Below, piece by piece: positions 7,977 through 16,894 of a DNA stretch of 64,000 nucleotides (positions within the stretch are counted from its first letter, which is position 1; each line of letters opens with the position of its first letter). Below the pieces are notes generated by a model. That model did no database searches, was not told where the DNA came from, and saw only the letters and a program-made list of their open reading frames with translations. Made by a program: the position numbers and the translations under genes. Location: contig WJMA01000013.1 in the NCBI GenBank assembly GCA_014728175.1, forward strand, positions 1 to 64,000, in the 5' to 3' direction. The stretch is from Candidatus Fermentibacterota bacterium. Lineage in GTDB: Bacteria; Fermentibacterota; Fermentibacteria; Fermentibacterales; JCC-6.

Positions 7977-9349
7977 CAGTCCTTCTTCCCGGTGTCGTTC
8001 GGTACCCCGAGCCTTTTCATCTTCGCCAACAGCGTTGTCCTCTTCAATCCCAGCTTCCTCGCCGCTGCCGCCTTGGAGCCTTGGCTGCTTTGGAGAGCCT
8101 GGTGAATATAATACCTCTCCAACGCTTCGATAGCCTTGGGTAGGTCCACAACCAGGTCTTCGGTCTGGGGGAGGGTAGAGTCGGAGGTTTTAGACAGCAT
8201 TCTCGACGGGAGGTTGTTGCTATAGATAACGTCCCCGTCGGCGAGCACCGCCGCCCTTTCGATCGTGTTCTGAAGCTCGCGGACGTTTCCCGGCCAATCG
8301 TAGGACATCAGGGCGGAGACCGCATCGGGCGCCAGGGACATGATCCCGCTTTCGGTTCCGGAGGAGAACCTGCGCAGGTAATGCTCGGCCAGGGGAATGA
8401 TGTCCTCCCTTCTGTAGCGAAGCGGGGGAACGTTGATGTCTATCACGTTGAGCCTGTAGTACAGATCCTCCCTGAAGCTTCCCTCTGAGACTATCTTCTC
8501 CAGGTTCATGTTGGTGGCTGCTATCAGCCTTACATCCACCTTAACCACCTCGTTGCTTCCCACCGGAGAGAATTCGCCCTCCTGCAGGACACGGAGCAGC
8601 TTTACCTGCATGGCCGGGCTCATGTTGCCGATCTCGTCCAGGAACAGGGTGCCGGCGTCGGCTACGTGGAACCTCCCCAGGGTGGTGGTTACCGCTCCGG
8701 TGAATGCTCCCTTCTTGTGCCCGAACAACTCGCTCTCCAGGAGGTTCTCCGGCAGCGCGCCGGAGTTGACGGACACGAACTGCTGCCCACTGCGTCTGCT
8801 CAGGGCGTGAATGCCCCTGGCCAGCAGCTCCTTTCCGGTTCCGCTCTCCCCTATGAGCAGAACCGTGCTGCTGGTGTTGCTTACCCTCTGAACCAGGTCC
8901 ATCACCCTTTCCATGGCCTCGCTGCGGTAGATGATATCCTCCCCGTAGCGGCCCATGGTGCTCGGCCGGGAGGGATCCAACGCCCGGCCCACGGCCGAGA
9001 GAACGGTCTGCGCTCCGAACGGCTTGGGAAGGTAATCTACCGCTCCCAGCCGCATTGCCTTCTTGGTGCTCTCTATGGATGCGTAACCCGTTATCACTAT
9101 AGTGGGAAGTCCGGGCTGGTTCTTCCGGAGCGTCTCCAGCAACTCCAGGCCGGATAGGTCTGGCAGCCGCACGTCTGTGATCAGGAGGTCGAAGTTTTCC
9201 TTGTTCAACATCTTCAAGGCCTGACGAGCGGTCAGGGCAGTTCTGCAGACGTAGCCCTCCGACTCCAGGGTCTCGGTTAGTACGTCCAGGACGTCATGAT
9301 CGTCGTCCACCAGCATTATCCTGTAGCGTCTGGCGTTCGAGCTGCCCAT
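7976..9349 (-). CDS. NtrC-family sigma-54-dependent response regulator
   Basis: A 457-residue transcription activator. The receiver domain (about 8-125) is complete: Val-Asp-Asp-Asp, the phospho-acceptor in Ile-Thr-Asp-Val-Arg-Leu-Pro, and Lys-Pro-Phe. The central AAA+ domain has Walker A Gly-Glu-Ser-Gly-Thr-Gly-Lys-Glu near 166 and the sigma-54 contact loop Gly-Ala-Phe-Thr-Gly-Ala near 212. A Fis-type helix-turn-helix closes the protein (about 415-450). It is the first gene of a minus-strand group with the HD-GYP protein, so the two likely report the same stimulus. Its target promoters are not evident here. Confidence 0.93.
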   Translation of the reverse strand: MGSSNARRYRIMLVDDDHDVLDVLTETLESEGYVCRTALTARQALKMLNKENFDLLITDVRLPDLSGLELLETLRKNQPGLPTIVITGYASIESTKKAMRLGAVDYLPKPFGAQTVLSAVGRALDPSRPSTMGRYGEDIIYRSEAMERVMDLVQRVSNTSSTVLLIGESGTGKELLARGIHALSRRSGQQFVSVNSGALPENLLESELFGHKKGAFTGAVTTTLGRFHVADAGTLFLDEIGNMSPAMQVKLLRVLQEGEFSPVGSNEVVKVDVRLIAATNMNLEKIVSEGSFREDLYYRLNVIDINVPPLRYRREDIIPLAEHYLRRFSSGTESGIMSLAPDAVSALMSYDWPGNVRELQNTIERAAVLADGDVIYSNNLPSRMLSKTSDSTLPQTEDLVVDLPKAIEALERYYIHQALQSSQGSKAAAARKLGLKRTTLLAKMKRLGVPNDTGKKD

Positions 9350-9405
9350 ATTCCCCTACCGGTCTGTGCCCGTGGCAACGTCAAATCGTCGACGGAGAGG
9401 AAGCG

Positions 9406-10464
9406 ATGAAGAGGCACGGAAAACTGCTACTCGCAATATTGCCTTGCCTGTCGACGTTTCTTTCATCATGTGGCAATGGCCCTTCACAAAACGAGATAGT
9501 TATCCGCGCAGAGGACATTCCACCTAATTATCCCCCGGACAGTCTTCGTCAAGAGTTCGACGTATCTCTGGAAGACATCCTCGCCACGGTGGAAGACCCC
9601 TCCTCTGTGCGGGAAGCATACGAGCAGGTGGACAGCACGGCCCCGGCTCCGGTTCCCGAGCTCTGGCACATTCTGGTCATGCAGCTCAACGGGTCTCTGG
9701 TCTCCTCCCTGGAAAGGGCGGGGGTGGACGATCCGGAGGTGGTGGCGGCGCACTGCACCCGTTGCATGTGGTGGAACCTCGATCCCTGGAGTGATCTGAT
9801 AGCCGGTGACACCTTGTGGCTTCTGTACTCGGACTCACCACCGGAGCGGGAGAACAGGGTGGTCGCTCTGAAATACCGCCCGGTTGCCGGGTCCAACGCC
9901 CGGTCCTTCTCGGTTTACAGCCACCATAAGCGGGGTGATAATTTTCCCTCCTTCTTCTACCCGGACGGCAGGGAGGTTCCCAAAATGTTGAACTCCATGC
10001 CTATCAGATCGTTCGAAGAGATCACCGGCATTTTCGGAGAACCCAGAGGAGAGCACGTCCACCGGGGCGTGGACTTCAAGGCGCCGGAGGGAACGCCGGT
10101 GATCACCACCAGGGGTGGGGCCGTTTCGAGAACGGACTGGAACCTGGAGTACAACGGTCGTTGCGTGGAGGTGGACATCGGTGGAGGCTACAGAGAGATC
10201 TTCCTGCACCTGAGCGATCTGGCCCAGGGCGTGACGCCGGGATCCAGCCTGGAGCGGGGAGATACGGTAGGGTACGTCGGAAACACCGGAAGATCTTACG
10301 CTCCCCATCTCCATTACCAGATAGACGATTCCAACTCCGGATACTCGATAGACCCCCACCTGTTCCATGGCTACCACAGGAGAAGTCTGGAGGGAAGCGA
10401 CCTGGAGGCGTTCCGGGCGTTCAGGGACAGTTGTGAGTCCTGCTTCGGCGGGGAAGGTGAGTAG
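9406..10464 (+). CDS. M23-family metallopeptidase lipoprotein
   Basis: A 352-residue lipoprotein with a type II signal (lipobox Leu-Ser-Ser-Cys, lipidated Cys22). The C-terminal M23 domain carries the zinc ligands His-x3-Asp (in His-Arg-Gly-Val-Asp) and the His-Leu-His of the final strand, so it should be an active peptidoglycan endopeptidase in the cell envelope. The linker of about 180 residues shows no further domain I recognise. It is divergent from the NtrC gene over a 56-bp gap, with GAGAGGAAG just before the ATG. Its end overlaps the likely start of the glycosyltransferase. Confidence 0.9.
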   Translation: MKRHGKLLLAILPCLSTFLSSCGNGPSQNEIVIRAEDIPPNYPPDSLRQEFDVSLEDILATVEDPSSVREAYEQVDSTAPAPVPELWHILVMQLNGSLVSSLERAGVDDPEVVAAHCTRCMWWNLDPWSDLIAGDTLWLLYSDSPPERENRVVALKYRPVAGSNARSFSVYSHHKRGDNFPSFFYPDGREVPKMLNSMPIRSFEEITGIFGEPRGEHVHRGVDFKAPEGTPVITTRGGAVSRTDWNLEYNGRCVEVDIGGGYREIFLHLSDLAQGVTPGSSLERGDTVGYVGNTGRSYAPHLHYQIDDSNSGYSIDPHLFHGYHRRSLEGSDLEAFRAFRDSCESCFGGEGE

Positions 10465-11404
10465 GTTGGCCGACGTCGCGGTGGTGACCCTGAACTGGAA
10501 CGGGAAGGAATTCCTTCCGGACATGGTTCGATCCCTCGTTGCCAGAATGGAAGGGGGGGACCTGAGGCTCATCGTTTTCGACAATGGGTCGACGGACGGA
10601 TCGGACCGCATGGTAGAGGAGGAGTTCGGGGAAAATCCCTGGTTCTCTCTGGTGCGGTCGGAGGAGAACCTGGGATTCGCCCGGGGGGCCAATACCGTTC
10701 TGTCCGGGCTGGAGGAGGAGCTGGTCGTTCTGGCGAACACCGACGTGGTTTTCGAGGAGGACAGCATAGACCGGCTGCTGGAAACTCTTAGAAAGAGGCC
10801 TCGGGCCGGGCTGGTGGGACCCATGTTGTTATGGCCCGGTGGATCTCTCCAGCCTGCGAAGAGGGACTTTCCGTTCCCGGGCAAGCTGCTCCGGGAGCAT
10901 CTTCCCCTGCTTAGAAGGTTCTCGGCCAAACATTCCCCGCACGACCGGGAGGTGAGCGTTGATTGGGTGGTGGGCGCGGTCATGGCAATTAGAATGAAGG
11001 CCTTCCGGGAGGTGGGGGGCTTCGAGGAGAGCTTCTTCTTCTACCACGAGGAGACCGACCTGCAGTACAGGTTGTGGCGGCATGGCTGGGAGGTATGGTT
11101 CCAGCCGCAAGCCAGGGTGGTGCATCTGGAGGGAGGCTCTGCCAGGCAGAAGTACGGGCGCGACAGCTACCTTTACTATATTCCAGCCAAGCTGCGCTTC
11201 CTGGATCGACATGGAACCTGCTGCAGCGTGCCAATGTTCAGAGTTCTGATGACCGTGCTTCAGCTGTTCAGGTTGCTCCTGGGGCTGCTGAGGCCGGGGC
11301 TTAGGCGTCGGGACAACAGATTCACCACCAGCTATTGCTCCAGGGCGTTGGGTCTCGCTTGGTCGTATATAGGTCGCAAGGCCGATGAGGTGAAGAAGGG
11401 CTGA
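10457..11404 (+). CDS. GT2-family glycosyltransferase (rhamnosyltransferase-like)
   Basis: A GT-A glycosyltransferase: Val-Thr-Leu-Asn-Trp-Asn-Gly at the N-terminus, Asp-Asn-Gly-Ser-Thr-Asp-Gly, the Asn-Thr-Asp-Val metal-binding site, and a C-terminal Glu-Glu-Thr-Asp-Leu motif typical of the WcaA/rhamnosyltransferase-like group. It likely adds a sugar to a surface polysaccharide at the inner membrane. The start is uncertain: GTG at 10457 lies inside the end of the M23 gene, while TTG at 10466 has a better-placed AGGTGA; I use the former. The frame stays open further upstream but without family similarity. The carbamoyltransferase gene follows with no gap. Confidence 0.85.
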   Translation: MSRLADVAVVTLNWNGKEFLPDMVRSLVARMEGGDLRLIVFDNGSTDGSDRMVEEEFGENPWFSLVRSEENLGFARGANTVLSGLEEELVVLANTDVVFEEDSIDRLLETLRKRPRAGLVGPMLLWPGGSLQPAKRDFPFPGKLLREHLPLLRRFSAKHSPHDREVSVDWVVGAVMAIRMKAFREVGGFEESFFFYHEETDLQYRLWRHGWEVWFQPQARVVHLEGGSARQKYGRDSYLYYIPAKLRFLDRHGTCCSVPMFRVLMTVLQLFRLLLGLLRPGLRRRDNRFTTSYCSRALGLAWSYIGRKADEVKKG

Positions 11405-13117
11405 ATGGGCGTCATCCTGGGACTGAACTGTTACAAGCACGACGCGGCGGCCTCCCTTCTGGTCGACGGGCGGCTGATGGCCGCGGTCGAAGAGGAGAGG
11501 TTCCGGCGGCAGAAGCATTACGGGGACTACCCGGAGAGGGCCGTGGAGTACGCCCTGGAAAGCTGCGGGTTGGACCCGGCCGATGTGGATCACGTGGCCT
11601 ACTACATGAGACCGCGTCTGGTGGTCGCGGCCAATCTGGCGCACAGCAGACGGTACCTGTTCAGTAAGGGCGGCCTGCTCTTTCTTCTGGGGCAGCTGAA
11701 CGCGGCTAGGAAGATGGCCGCGATCCCTCGGCGGATGGGTGAGCATCTGGGAGAGGGCATACTCTCGGCGGATTTCCACTTCGTGGACCATCACCGCGCT
11801 CACGCCGAGGCGGGTTTCTACTGCTCCGGATACGACTCCGCCGCTGTTCTGAGCATGGACGGGGTGGGGGAGAGGGATACCTCCCTGTTGGCGAGCATGG
11901 ATCGGGAAGGCTTCCGGGAGGTGGTCCGCTCCCGTTTTCCCCATTCCCCGGGAATCTACTACAGCACCCTGACCAAGCACCTCGGCTTCCGGCCGGACAA
12001 CGACGAGTACAAGGTGATGGGGTTGTCCAGCTACGGTCAGCCGGAGTTCGCCGACCTGTTCCGCAGGATGATCCACCATGACGGCAGAGGCGGTATCAAG
12101 GTGGACACCGGTCTGGTAGATCTGGCCAGAGGGGTGCAGCATGCCTTTTTCGACTCCTCGGTGACCGATGTCATCGGCCCACCAAGGGCCCAGGACCAGC
12201 CGATAGAGGATCGCCACCAAAACGTTGCCAGCTCCGGTCAGCTGGCGCTGGAGGAGCTGGCCCTGGAGATCGCGCGCTTCCTCAAAGAGCGCACCAGACA
12301 ACGCAATCTGGTCGTAACCGGTGGGGTGGGACTTAACTGCGTGATGAACGGAATGCTGGAGAGGGAGGCCGGATACGACGAGGTCTACCCCCTGCCCGCC
12401 TCCCACGACTCCGGTACCTCCCTGGGCGCGGCGGTGTACGTTCACAGAAAAGTCTTCCCCGAGGTTCCCCTGGTTACCCCGAGCCACATGTACCTGGGAC
12501 CCGAGTACACCGAAGGCCGGATTTCCAAGCTGCTGGAAACCGCCAAGATTCCCTGCTCCCGACCGGAAGACTTGGCGGAGACCATGGCCCGGCTGCTGGA
12601 TGAGGGACGCATAGTGGCCCTGTTCCAGGGAAGGATGGAGTTCGGTCCTCGTGCCCTGGGCAACAGATCCATTCTTGCCGACCCCCGACGGGCCGAGATG
12701 AAGGATGTCCTGAACAGCCTTGTCAAGCACCGTGAGGAGTTCAGACCGTTCGCGCCGAGCTGTCTCAGGGAGAGAGCGGCGGAGTATTTCGAGGGATGCC
12801 AGAGCTCACCCTACATGATAAAGACCTATCCGGTTCGCCCCGGTAAGCGAAAGGTCATACCCGCCGTTACCCACGTTGACGGCACGGCAAGGGTGCAGAC
12901 GGTATCGCGGGACTCTAATCCCTTCTACCATGAGCTGATAGAGAGATTCGCGTCCAGGTCGGAGGTACCGGTGGTTCTCAACACCTCGTTCAACGTCCGG
13001 CGAGAGCCCATAGTGAATACCCCGTCCGAAGCGGTCAGATGTTTCTTCGCCACGGGCATAGATGCCCTGGCGATGCCCCCTTTCCTGGTGGAGAAGGCGG
13101 GTATCTCAGGAACTTAG
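11405..13117 (+). CDS. NodU/CmcH-family carbamoyltransferase
   Basis: A 570-residue enzyme that transfers a carbamoyl group from carbamoyl phosphate to a hydroxyl, usually on a sugar or natural product. The N-terminal Kae1-like domain has His-His-x2-His-Ala and Ser-Met-Asp-Gly-Val-Gly; the C-terminal domain carries the signature Phe-Gly-Pro-Arg-Ala-Leu-Gly-Asn-Arg-Ser near residues 418-427. Its ATG follows the glycosyltransferase stop directly, so the two probably modify the same glycan. The substrate is unknown. Its last 12 bases overlap the opposite-strand zinc-ribbon gene. Confidence 0.9.
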   Translation: MGVILGLNCYKHDAAASLLVDGRLMAAVEEERFRRQKHYGDYPERAVEYALESCGLDPADVDHVAYYMRPRLVVAANLAHSRRYLFSKGGLLFLLGQLNAARKMAAIPRRMGEHLGEGILSADFHFVDHHRAHAEAGFYCSGYDSAAVLSMDGVGERDTSLLASMDREGFREVVRSRFPHSPGIYYSTLTKHLGFRPDNDEYKVMGLSSYGQPEFADLFRRMIHHDGRGGIKVDTGLVDLARGVQHAFFDSSVTDVIGPPRAQDQPIEDRHQNVASSGQLALEELALEIARFLKERTRQRNLVVTGGVGLNCVMNGMLEREAGYDEVYPLPASHDSGTSLGAAVYVHRKVFPEVPLVTPSHMYLGPEYTEGRISKLLETAKIPCSRPEDLAETMARLLDEGRIVALFQGRMEFGPRALGNRSILADPRRAEMKDVLNSLVKHREEFRPFAPSCLRERAAEYFEGCQSSPYMIKTYPVRPGKRKVIPAVTHVDGTARVQTVSRDSNPFYHELIERFASRSEVPVVLNTSFNVRREPIVNTPSEAVRCFFATGIDALAMPPFLVEKAGISGT

Positions 13118-13306
13118 GGGGCAGGTTCCGGTCGGGCAGGAGCCGGCGTCTTGGGAATCATCGGAGTTCTCGGCCCTGAATACGGAGAATACCCTCTCCA
13201 TCTTACCGCCGCACTCCGGACATTCCCTTTCGTCCTGGTCGTTATAGCCGACCAGGAACTCAGCCTCGGCTCCGCACTCGCTGCAGACGTATTCGTAAAG
13301 CGGCAA
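13106..13306 (-). CDS. FmdB-type zinc ribbon protein
   Basis: A 66-residue protein starting Met-Pro-Leu-Tyr-Glu-Tyr with Cys8-x2-Cys11 and Cys29-x2-Cys32, the layout of the FmdB regulatory zinc ribbon family; an extra Cys-x4-Cys lies in the tail. Family members are tiny and their biochemical role is poorly defined. It starts with TTG and lies 73 bp downstream of the sigma-54 activator on the same strand, so it may share that transcript. It is convergent with the carbamoyltransferase gene, with a 12-bp overlap. Confidence 0.85.
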   Translation of the reverse strand: MPLYEYVCSECGAEAEFLVGYNDQDERECPECGGKMERVFSVFRAENSDDSQDAGSCPTGTCPLSS

Positions 13307-13379
13307 TGTTCGGTCCTTTCCAACTACGGGTCTCGATCGATACTTTTGGCCACCAGGTCTAGATACCGTACGGCGGGCT

Positions 13380-14720
13380 CTAGTTCCGTCCGATCTTCCT
13401 CTGAAGGGTTCTTCTTCCTATGCCCAGCAGCTTGGCCGCCTGGGTTCGGTTGCCATCCACGAGATCCAGCGTCTTCTCTATCAGCTGCTCCTCGGCTTCG
13501 CTAACCGTGGAGGGAAGCTCCAGCACCAACCTCTTGTCCTCCCGGGTCGCCTCCCGCCTGATCTCCGGCGGGAGATCGGACGGGATAATCCGGTCCCCAG
13601 AAGTGATAAGAAGGCTTTCCATCATGTTCCTGAGCTGTCGTACGTTTCCCGGCCATTCGTAATCGGTGAGGATCTCCCGAGCCTCCGGGGTAAGCTCGGG
13701 TATAGGCATATCATGCTTCTCGGCCAGTTGCCTGAGGAAAGACATGGCCAGAAGTGGTACGTCGGCCTTCCGCGAGCGCAACGGGGGAAGGTTTATCTCC
13801 ACCACCTTTATTCTGTAGTAGAGGTCTTCCCTGAAGCTTCCCTCCCTGACCAGCTCTTCCAGGTTCTGGTTGGTTGCCGCCAGCAGCCTTACGTCCACCG
13901 GTATGGGAACGTTCCCGCCCAACCTGGTGACCTGCTCTTCCTCCAGCACCCGTAGGAGCTTGACCTGGGTCCCCCTGGGTATCTCCGCTATCTCGTCCAG
14001 TAGAAGGGTTCCGCTGCCGGCCGCCTCGAATTTCCCCTGGCGGGTCCTGTCCGCGCCGGTGAAGGCGCCCTTCTCATGCCCGAAGAGCTCTCCCTCCAGA
14101 AGGGTCTCGGGGATAGCCGCGCAGTTTATGGGAACGTAGGGCCCCGGCCTTCCGCTGAGCTCATGTATCTTTTTGGCCAGCAAATCTTTTCCTGTACCGC
14201 TCTCTCCGGTTATGAGCACGGTGGTCTTTAGTGGTGCGACTCGGTGGACCTTTCTCATTATCCGGTCCATCGCTCTTGTTCGGTACAGGAAGGAATCACC
14301 CTCTTCCCGTCGCTCCTCTCCGTGGCCCTCCAGGTAGACGCTGGAATGGCGGAAGGCCAGCTGAACCCCTTCCCGCAGCCTCTGGTCCCGGATCGGCTCC
14401 TGTAAGACGTCGACGGCGCCGCCCTTCATCCACTCCACGGCTTTCTCGGTTGGAATGTCCGAGCCGTACACCACCAGGCCGGCCGCCACGTTGGCCTTGC
14501 GCACGGATTGCAGGAAGGTCCGGAAGTGCATGTCCTCGATCTCCGATGACAGTACGATCGAGTTGACGCACCTGGAGTGTATGAGTCGGAGCGCCGAACG
14601 GGCCGAGGATTCGACCAGGACGTTGTAACCGGCCTCCCTGAGTCTAGAGCGGAGCTCGTCTCTTCTCTTTTGGTTGCCGTCGACCAGAAGGACGGTTCCC
14701 TTGCCCAGAACCGTAACCAA
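13380..14720 (-). CDS. Sigma-54 activator with degenerate receiver domain
   Basis: A 446-residue NtrC-like protein with an intact AAA+ domain: Walker A Gly-Glu-Ser-Gly-Thr-Gly-Lys near 171, Gly-Ala-Phe-Thr-Gly-Ala near 217, Gly-Asn-Val-Arg-Gln-Leu. A C-terminal Fis-type helix-turn-helix follows. The N-terminal ~120 residues have receiver length and pattern but lack key residues: the acidic pair is Asp-Gly, the expected phospho-acceptor position reads Leu-Ser-Ser, and the conserved Lys-Pro is Glu-Pro. It is therefore probably not controlled by phosphorylation. TTG at 14720 is preferred because AAGGAAG precedes it and homology begins there; an in-frame ATG lies 24 codons upstream. It is divergent from hflK. 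Confidence 0.88.
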   Translation of the reverse strand: MVTVLGKGTVLLVDGNQKRRDELRSRLREAGYNVLVESSARSALRLIHSRCVNSIVLSSEIEDMHFRTFLQSVRKANVAAGLVVYGSDIPTEKAVEWMKGGAVDVLQEPIRDQRLREGVQLAFRHSSVYLEGHGEERREEGDSFLYRTRAMDRIMRKVHRVAPLKTTVLITGESGTGKDLLAKKIHELSGRPGPYVPINCAAIPETLLEGELFGHEKGAFTGADRTRQGKFEAAGSGTLLLDEIAEIPRGTQVKLLRVLEEEQVTRLGGNVPIPVDVRLLAATNQNLEELVREGSFREDLYYRIKVVEINLPPLRSRKADVPLLAMSFLRQLAEKHDMPIPELTPEAREILTDYEWPGNVRQLRNMMESLLITSGDRIIPSDLPPEIRREATREDKRLVLELPSTVSEAEEQLIEKTLDLVDGNRTQAAKLLGIGRRTLQRKIGRN

Positions 14721-14843
14721 TGCTCTTCCTTTCCGTAAGTGCCAATTATATCCGAAGCAATTAAACATTGCCAGTACACGGGTTCGGTGCACGATTCCCG
14801 TTACTTTGGTATGTTTCCGATTACATCAGCGAAAGGAGGAACG

Positions 14844-15812
14844 GTGAAGGTAATTCGTGTGCACAGAGGTCTCAGTGCCCGTAAGCTGAAGTACATTCTT
14901 ATAGGGGTGGCTCTCCTGGTCTGGTTGCTGGCGGGGGGGCCCTTCTACACCGTCGGACCCGAGGAGGAGGGAGTGGTGCTCACCCTGGGCAGACACACCT
15001 CTACGGTGGGACCGGGTTTCCATCTGAAGTTTCCCTGGCCGATCCAGAAAGTCTACACGCCCGCGGTCGGTGTCGTCCGAAGGATCGAGCTGGGGTTCAG
15101 AACGATACCGGGCACGGATCCCCCGCGTTTCAGGGGCTTCGACGACCCCGAGATGCTAAACGAGGCGCAGATGCTCACAGGAGACGAGAACATTGTAAAT
15201 TGCTCTGTAATAATACAATACAGAATAAGTGATGCCTCGGCTTACCTGTTCAACGTAAGGAACCAGGAAGAGACCCTGCGAGACATCGCGGAGGCCAGCA
15301 TTCGTCTGGTGGTGGGTGACAACGCTATCGACGCGGTGCTGACCACCGGTAAGGTCGAGATAATGGACCGGATAAGGGATATGGTCCAGGAGGTATCGGA
15401 GGACTACGGCATGGGCATCATCGTAGTCGCCGTCCAGATCATGGATGTCCAGCCCCCGGAGCAGGTCTCTGCCGCGTTCAAGGATGTGGCGACGGCGAGG
15501 GAGGACATGCAGTCCTACATCAACCAGGCCGAGGGCTACCGCAACGAGAAGATACCCAACGCCCGCGCCGATTCGATATCCACGGTGAACTCGGCCCTGG
15601 GATACAGGGCCCGCAGGGTCAACAAGGCCATCGGTGACGCCAGCAGGTTCCTGGCGGTTGCCGAGGAGTACGGCAAGAGCCCCGAGGTTACCGCGGTAAG
15701 GCTGCAGCTCGAGGCGCTCAGTGACGTTCTGGACTCGGCCAGGGTAACCGTGGTGGACGCTTCCGCGGGGGCTCTTACCCACTACGATTTGGTGGGGGGA
15801 GGCTCGAGATGA
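14844..15812 (+). CDS. hflK: HflK-type SPFH membrane protein
   Basis: One half of the HflK-HflC complex, which forms a large membrane cage around the FtsH protease and modulates turnover of membrane proteins. The 322 residues comprise a basic N-terminus, one membrane helix (about residues 18-40), then the SPFH/band-7 domain beginning Tyr-Thr-Val-Gly-Pro-Glu-Glu-Glu-Gly-Val-Val-Leu and a helical C-terminal region. The Gly-Gln-rich N-terminal stretch of proteobacterial HflK is missing. GTG at 14844 follows AAAGGAGGA. The stop overlaps the hflC ATG by four bases. No ftsH is in the window. Confidence 0.88.
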   Translation: MKVIRVHRGLSARKLKYILIGVALLVWLLAGGPFYTVGPEEEGVVLTLGRHTSTVGPGFHLKFPWPIQKVYTPAVGVVRRIELGFRTIPGTDPPRFRGFDDPEMLNEAQMLTGDENIVNCSVIIQYRISDASAYLFNVRNQEETLRDIAEASIRLVVGDNAIDAVLTTGKVEIMDRIRDMVQEVSEDYGMGIIVVAVQIMDVQPPEQVSAAFKDVATAREDMQSYINQAEGYRNEKIPNARADSISTVNSALGYRARRVNKAIGDASRFLAVAEEYGKSPEVTAVRLQLEALSDVLDSARVTVVDASAGALTHYDLVGGGSR

Positions 15813-16894
15813 GCGGTATTCGCAAGATAATCTACGGCGTAATCGCCTTGTTCGTCCTGCTGCTTATAACCGGCGCCTTCTTCGTGGTGTCGGAGACCGA
15901 GCAGGCGGTAATACTGCAGCTGGGGAAACCCATAAGGGTGATAGCCGGTGACCGCCCGGAGGACGAGCGTCGGGAGCTCGGGGAGTGGATGAGCGAAAAC
16001 GAGCCGGACGTGGCGCTGAGCTTCGGTGCCGGACTATACTTTAAAATACCTCTCCTACAACAGGTTAGAAAGTTCGAGGATCGCCTGCTGGAATACGATG
16101 ACGATCCATCGGACGTGGTTACGAAGGACAAGAAACACATCCAGATAGACGCCTACGCCAGATGGCGCATAATCAATCCCCTGCTTTTCCTGCAGAGCGT
16201 GCAGATCGAGACGCAGGCCCGCTCCCGGCTGGACGACATCATCTACTCGGTAATAAGGCAGGAGCTGGGGCGGAAAGATCTTATCCAGATAGTGAGGAAC
16301 TCCAACCACCCGGTGGGTCTGGGCGACTACGTGCGACTGGTGGACAACGTGTCCGAGGCGGACAGCATGCCCGAGATGCAGATGGAGGGTGGAGAGCTGA
16401 TCGAGGTGATCAAGCTGGTCAGGATCCCCGAGAGCGCCGGGAGGATAAACATACTCAACCGGGTCACCGGACATTGCAGGCAGAAGGCCGCCGAGTACGG
16501 AATAGTGATAGAGGATGTGTGGATCAAGCGGGCCGATCTTCCGCCGGAGAACGAGCAGGCCGTTTTCGGACGGATGCAGGCGGAGAGGAACCGGATGTCC
16601 ACCCGGTACCGTGCCGAGGGCCGGAGGATGTCCAGAAGGATAACCGCCGAGACCGACCTGAGGGTGGACTCGATCTCCGCTCGCGCCGAGAGGATTGCCC
16701 TTACCACCAGAGGCGGGGCGGACAGCCTGGCGGCGGCCATTTACGCGGAGGCTTACAACCAGTACCCCGATTTCTACAGGTTCGTAAACTCCCTGGAAAC
16801 CATGAGCAGCGTGATGGACACCACCGCAAGGCTGGTTCTGCCGACGGAAGGAATCTTCCAGTATCTGGTCAGCAGGCCTGGCGAGTTCAGATGA
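15809..16894 (+). CDS. hflC: HflC-type SPFH membrane protein
   Basis: Partner of the preceding HflK. The 361 residues include an N-terminal membrane helix (about 7-28), the SPFH domain opening with Val-Ser-Glu-Thr-Glu-Gln-Ala-Val-Ile-Leu-Gln and a long helical region with Arg/Glu-rich heptads. The Glu-Arg-Asn-Arg stretch near residue 255 matches the HflC coiled-coil zone. Four-base ATGA overlaps couple it both to hflK upstream and to the thioesterase downstream. Confidence 0.9.
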   Translation: MSGIRKIIYGVIALFVLLLITGAFFVVSETEQAVILQLGKPIRVIAGDRPEDERRELGEWMSENEPDVALSFGAGLYFKIPLLQQVRKFEDRLLEYDDDPSDVVTKDKKHIQIDAYARWRIINPLLFLQSVQIETQARSRLDDIIYSVIRQELGRKDLIQIVRNSNHPVGLGDYVRLVDNVSEADSMPEMQMEGGELIEVIKLVRIPESAGRINILNRVTGHCRQKAAEYGIVIEDVWIKRADLPPENEQAVFGRMQAERNRMSTRYRAEGRRMSRRITAETDLRVDSISARAERIALTTRGGADSLAAAIYAEAYNQYPDFYRFVNSLETMSSVMDTTARLVLPTEGIFQYLVSRPGEFR

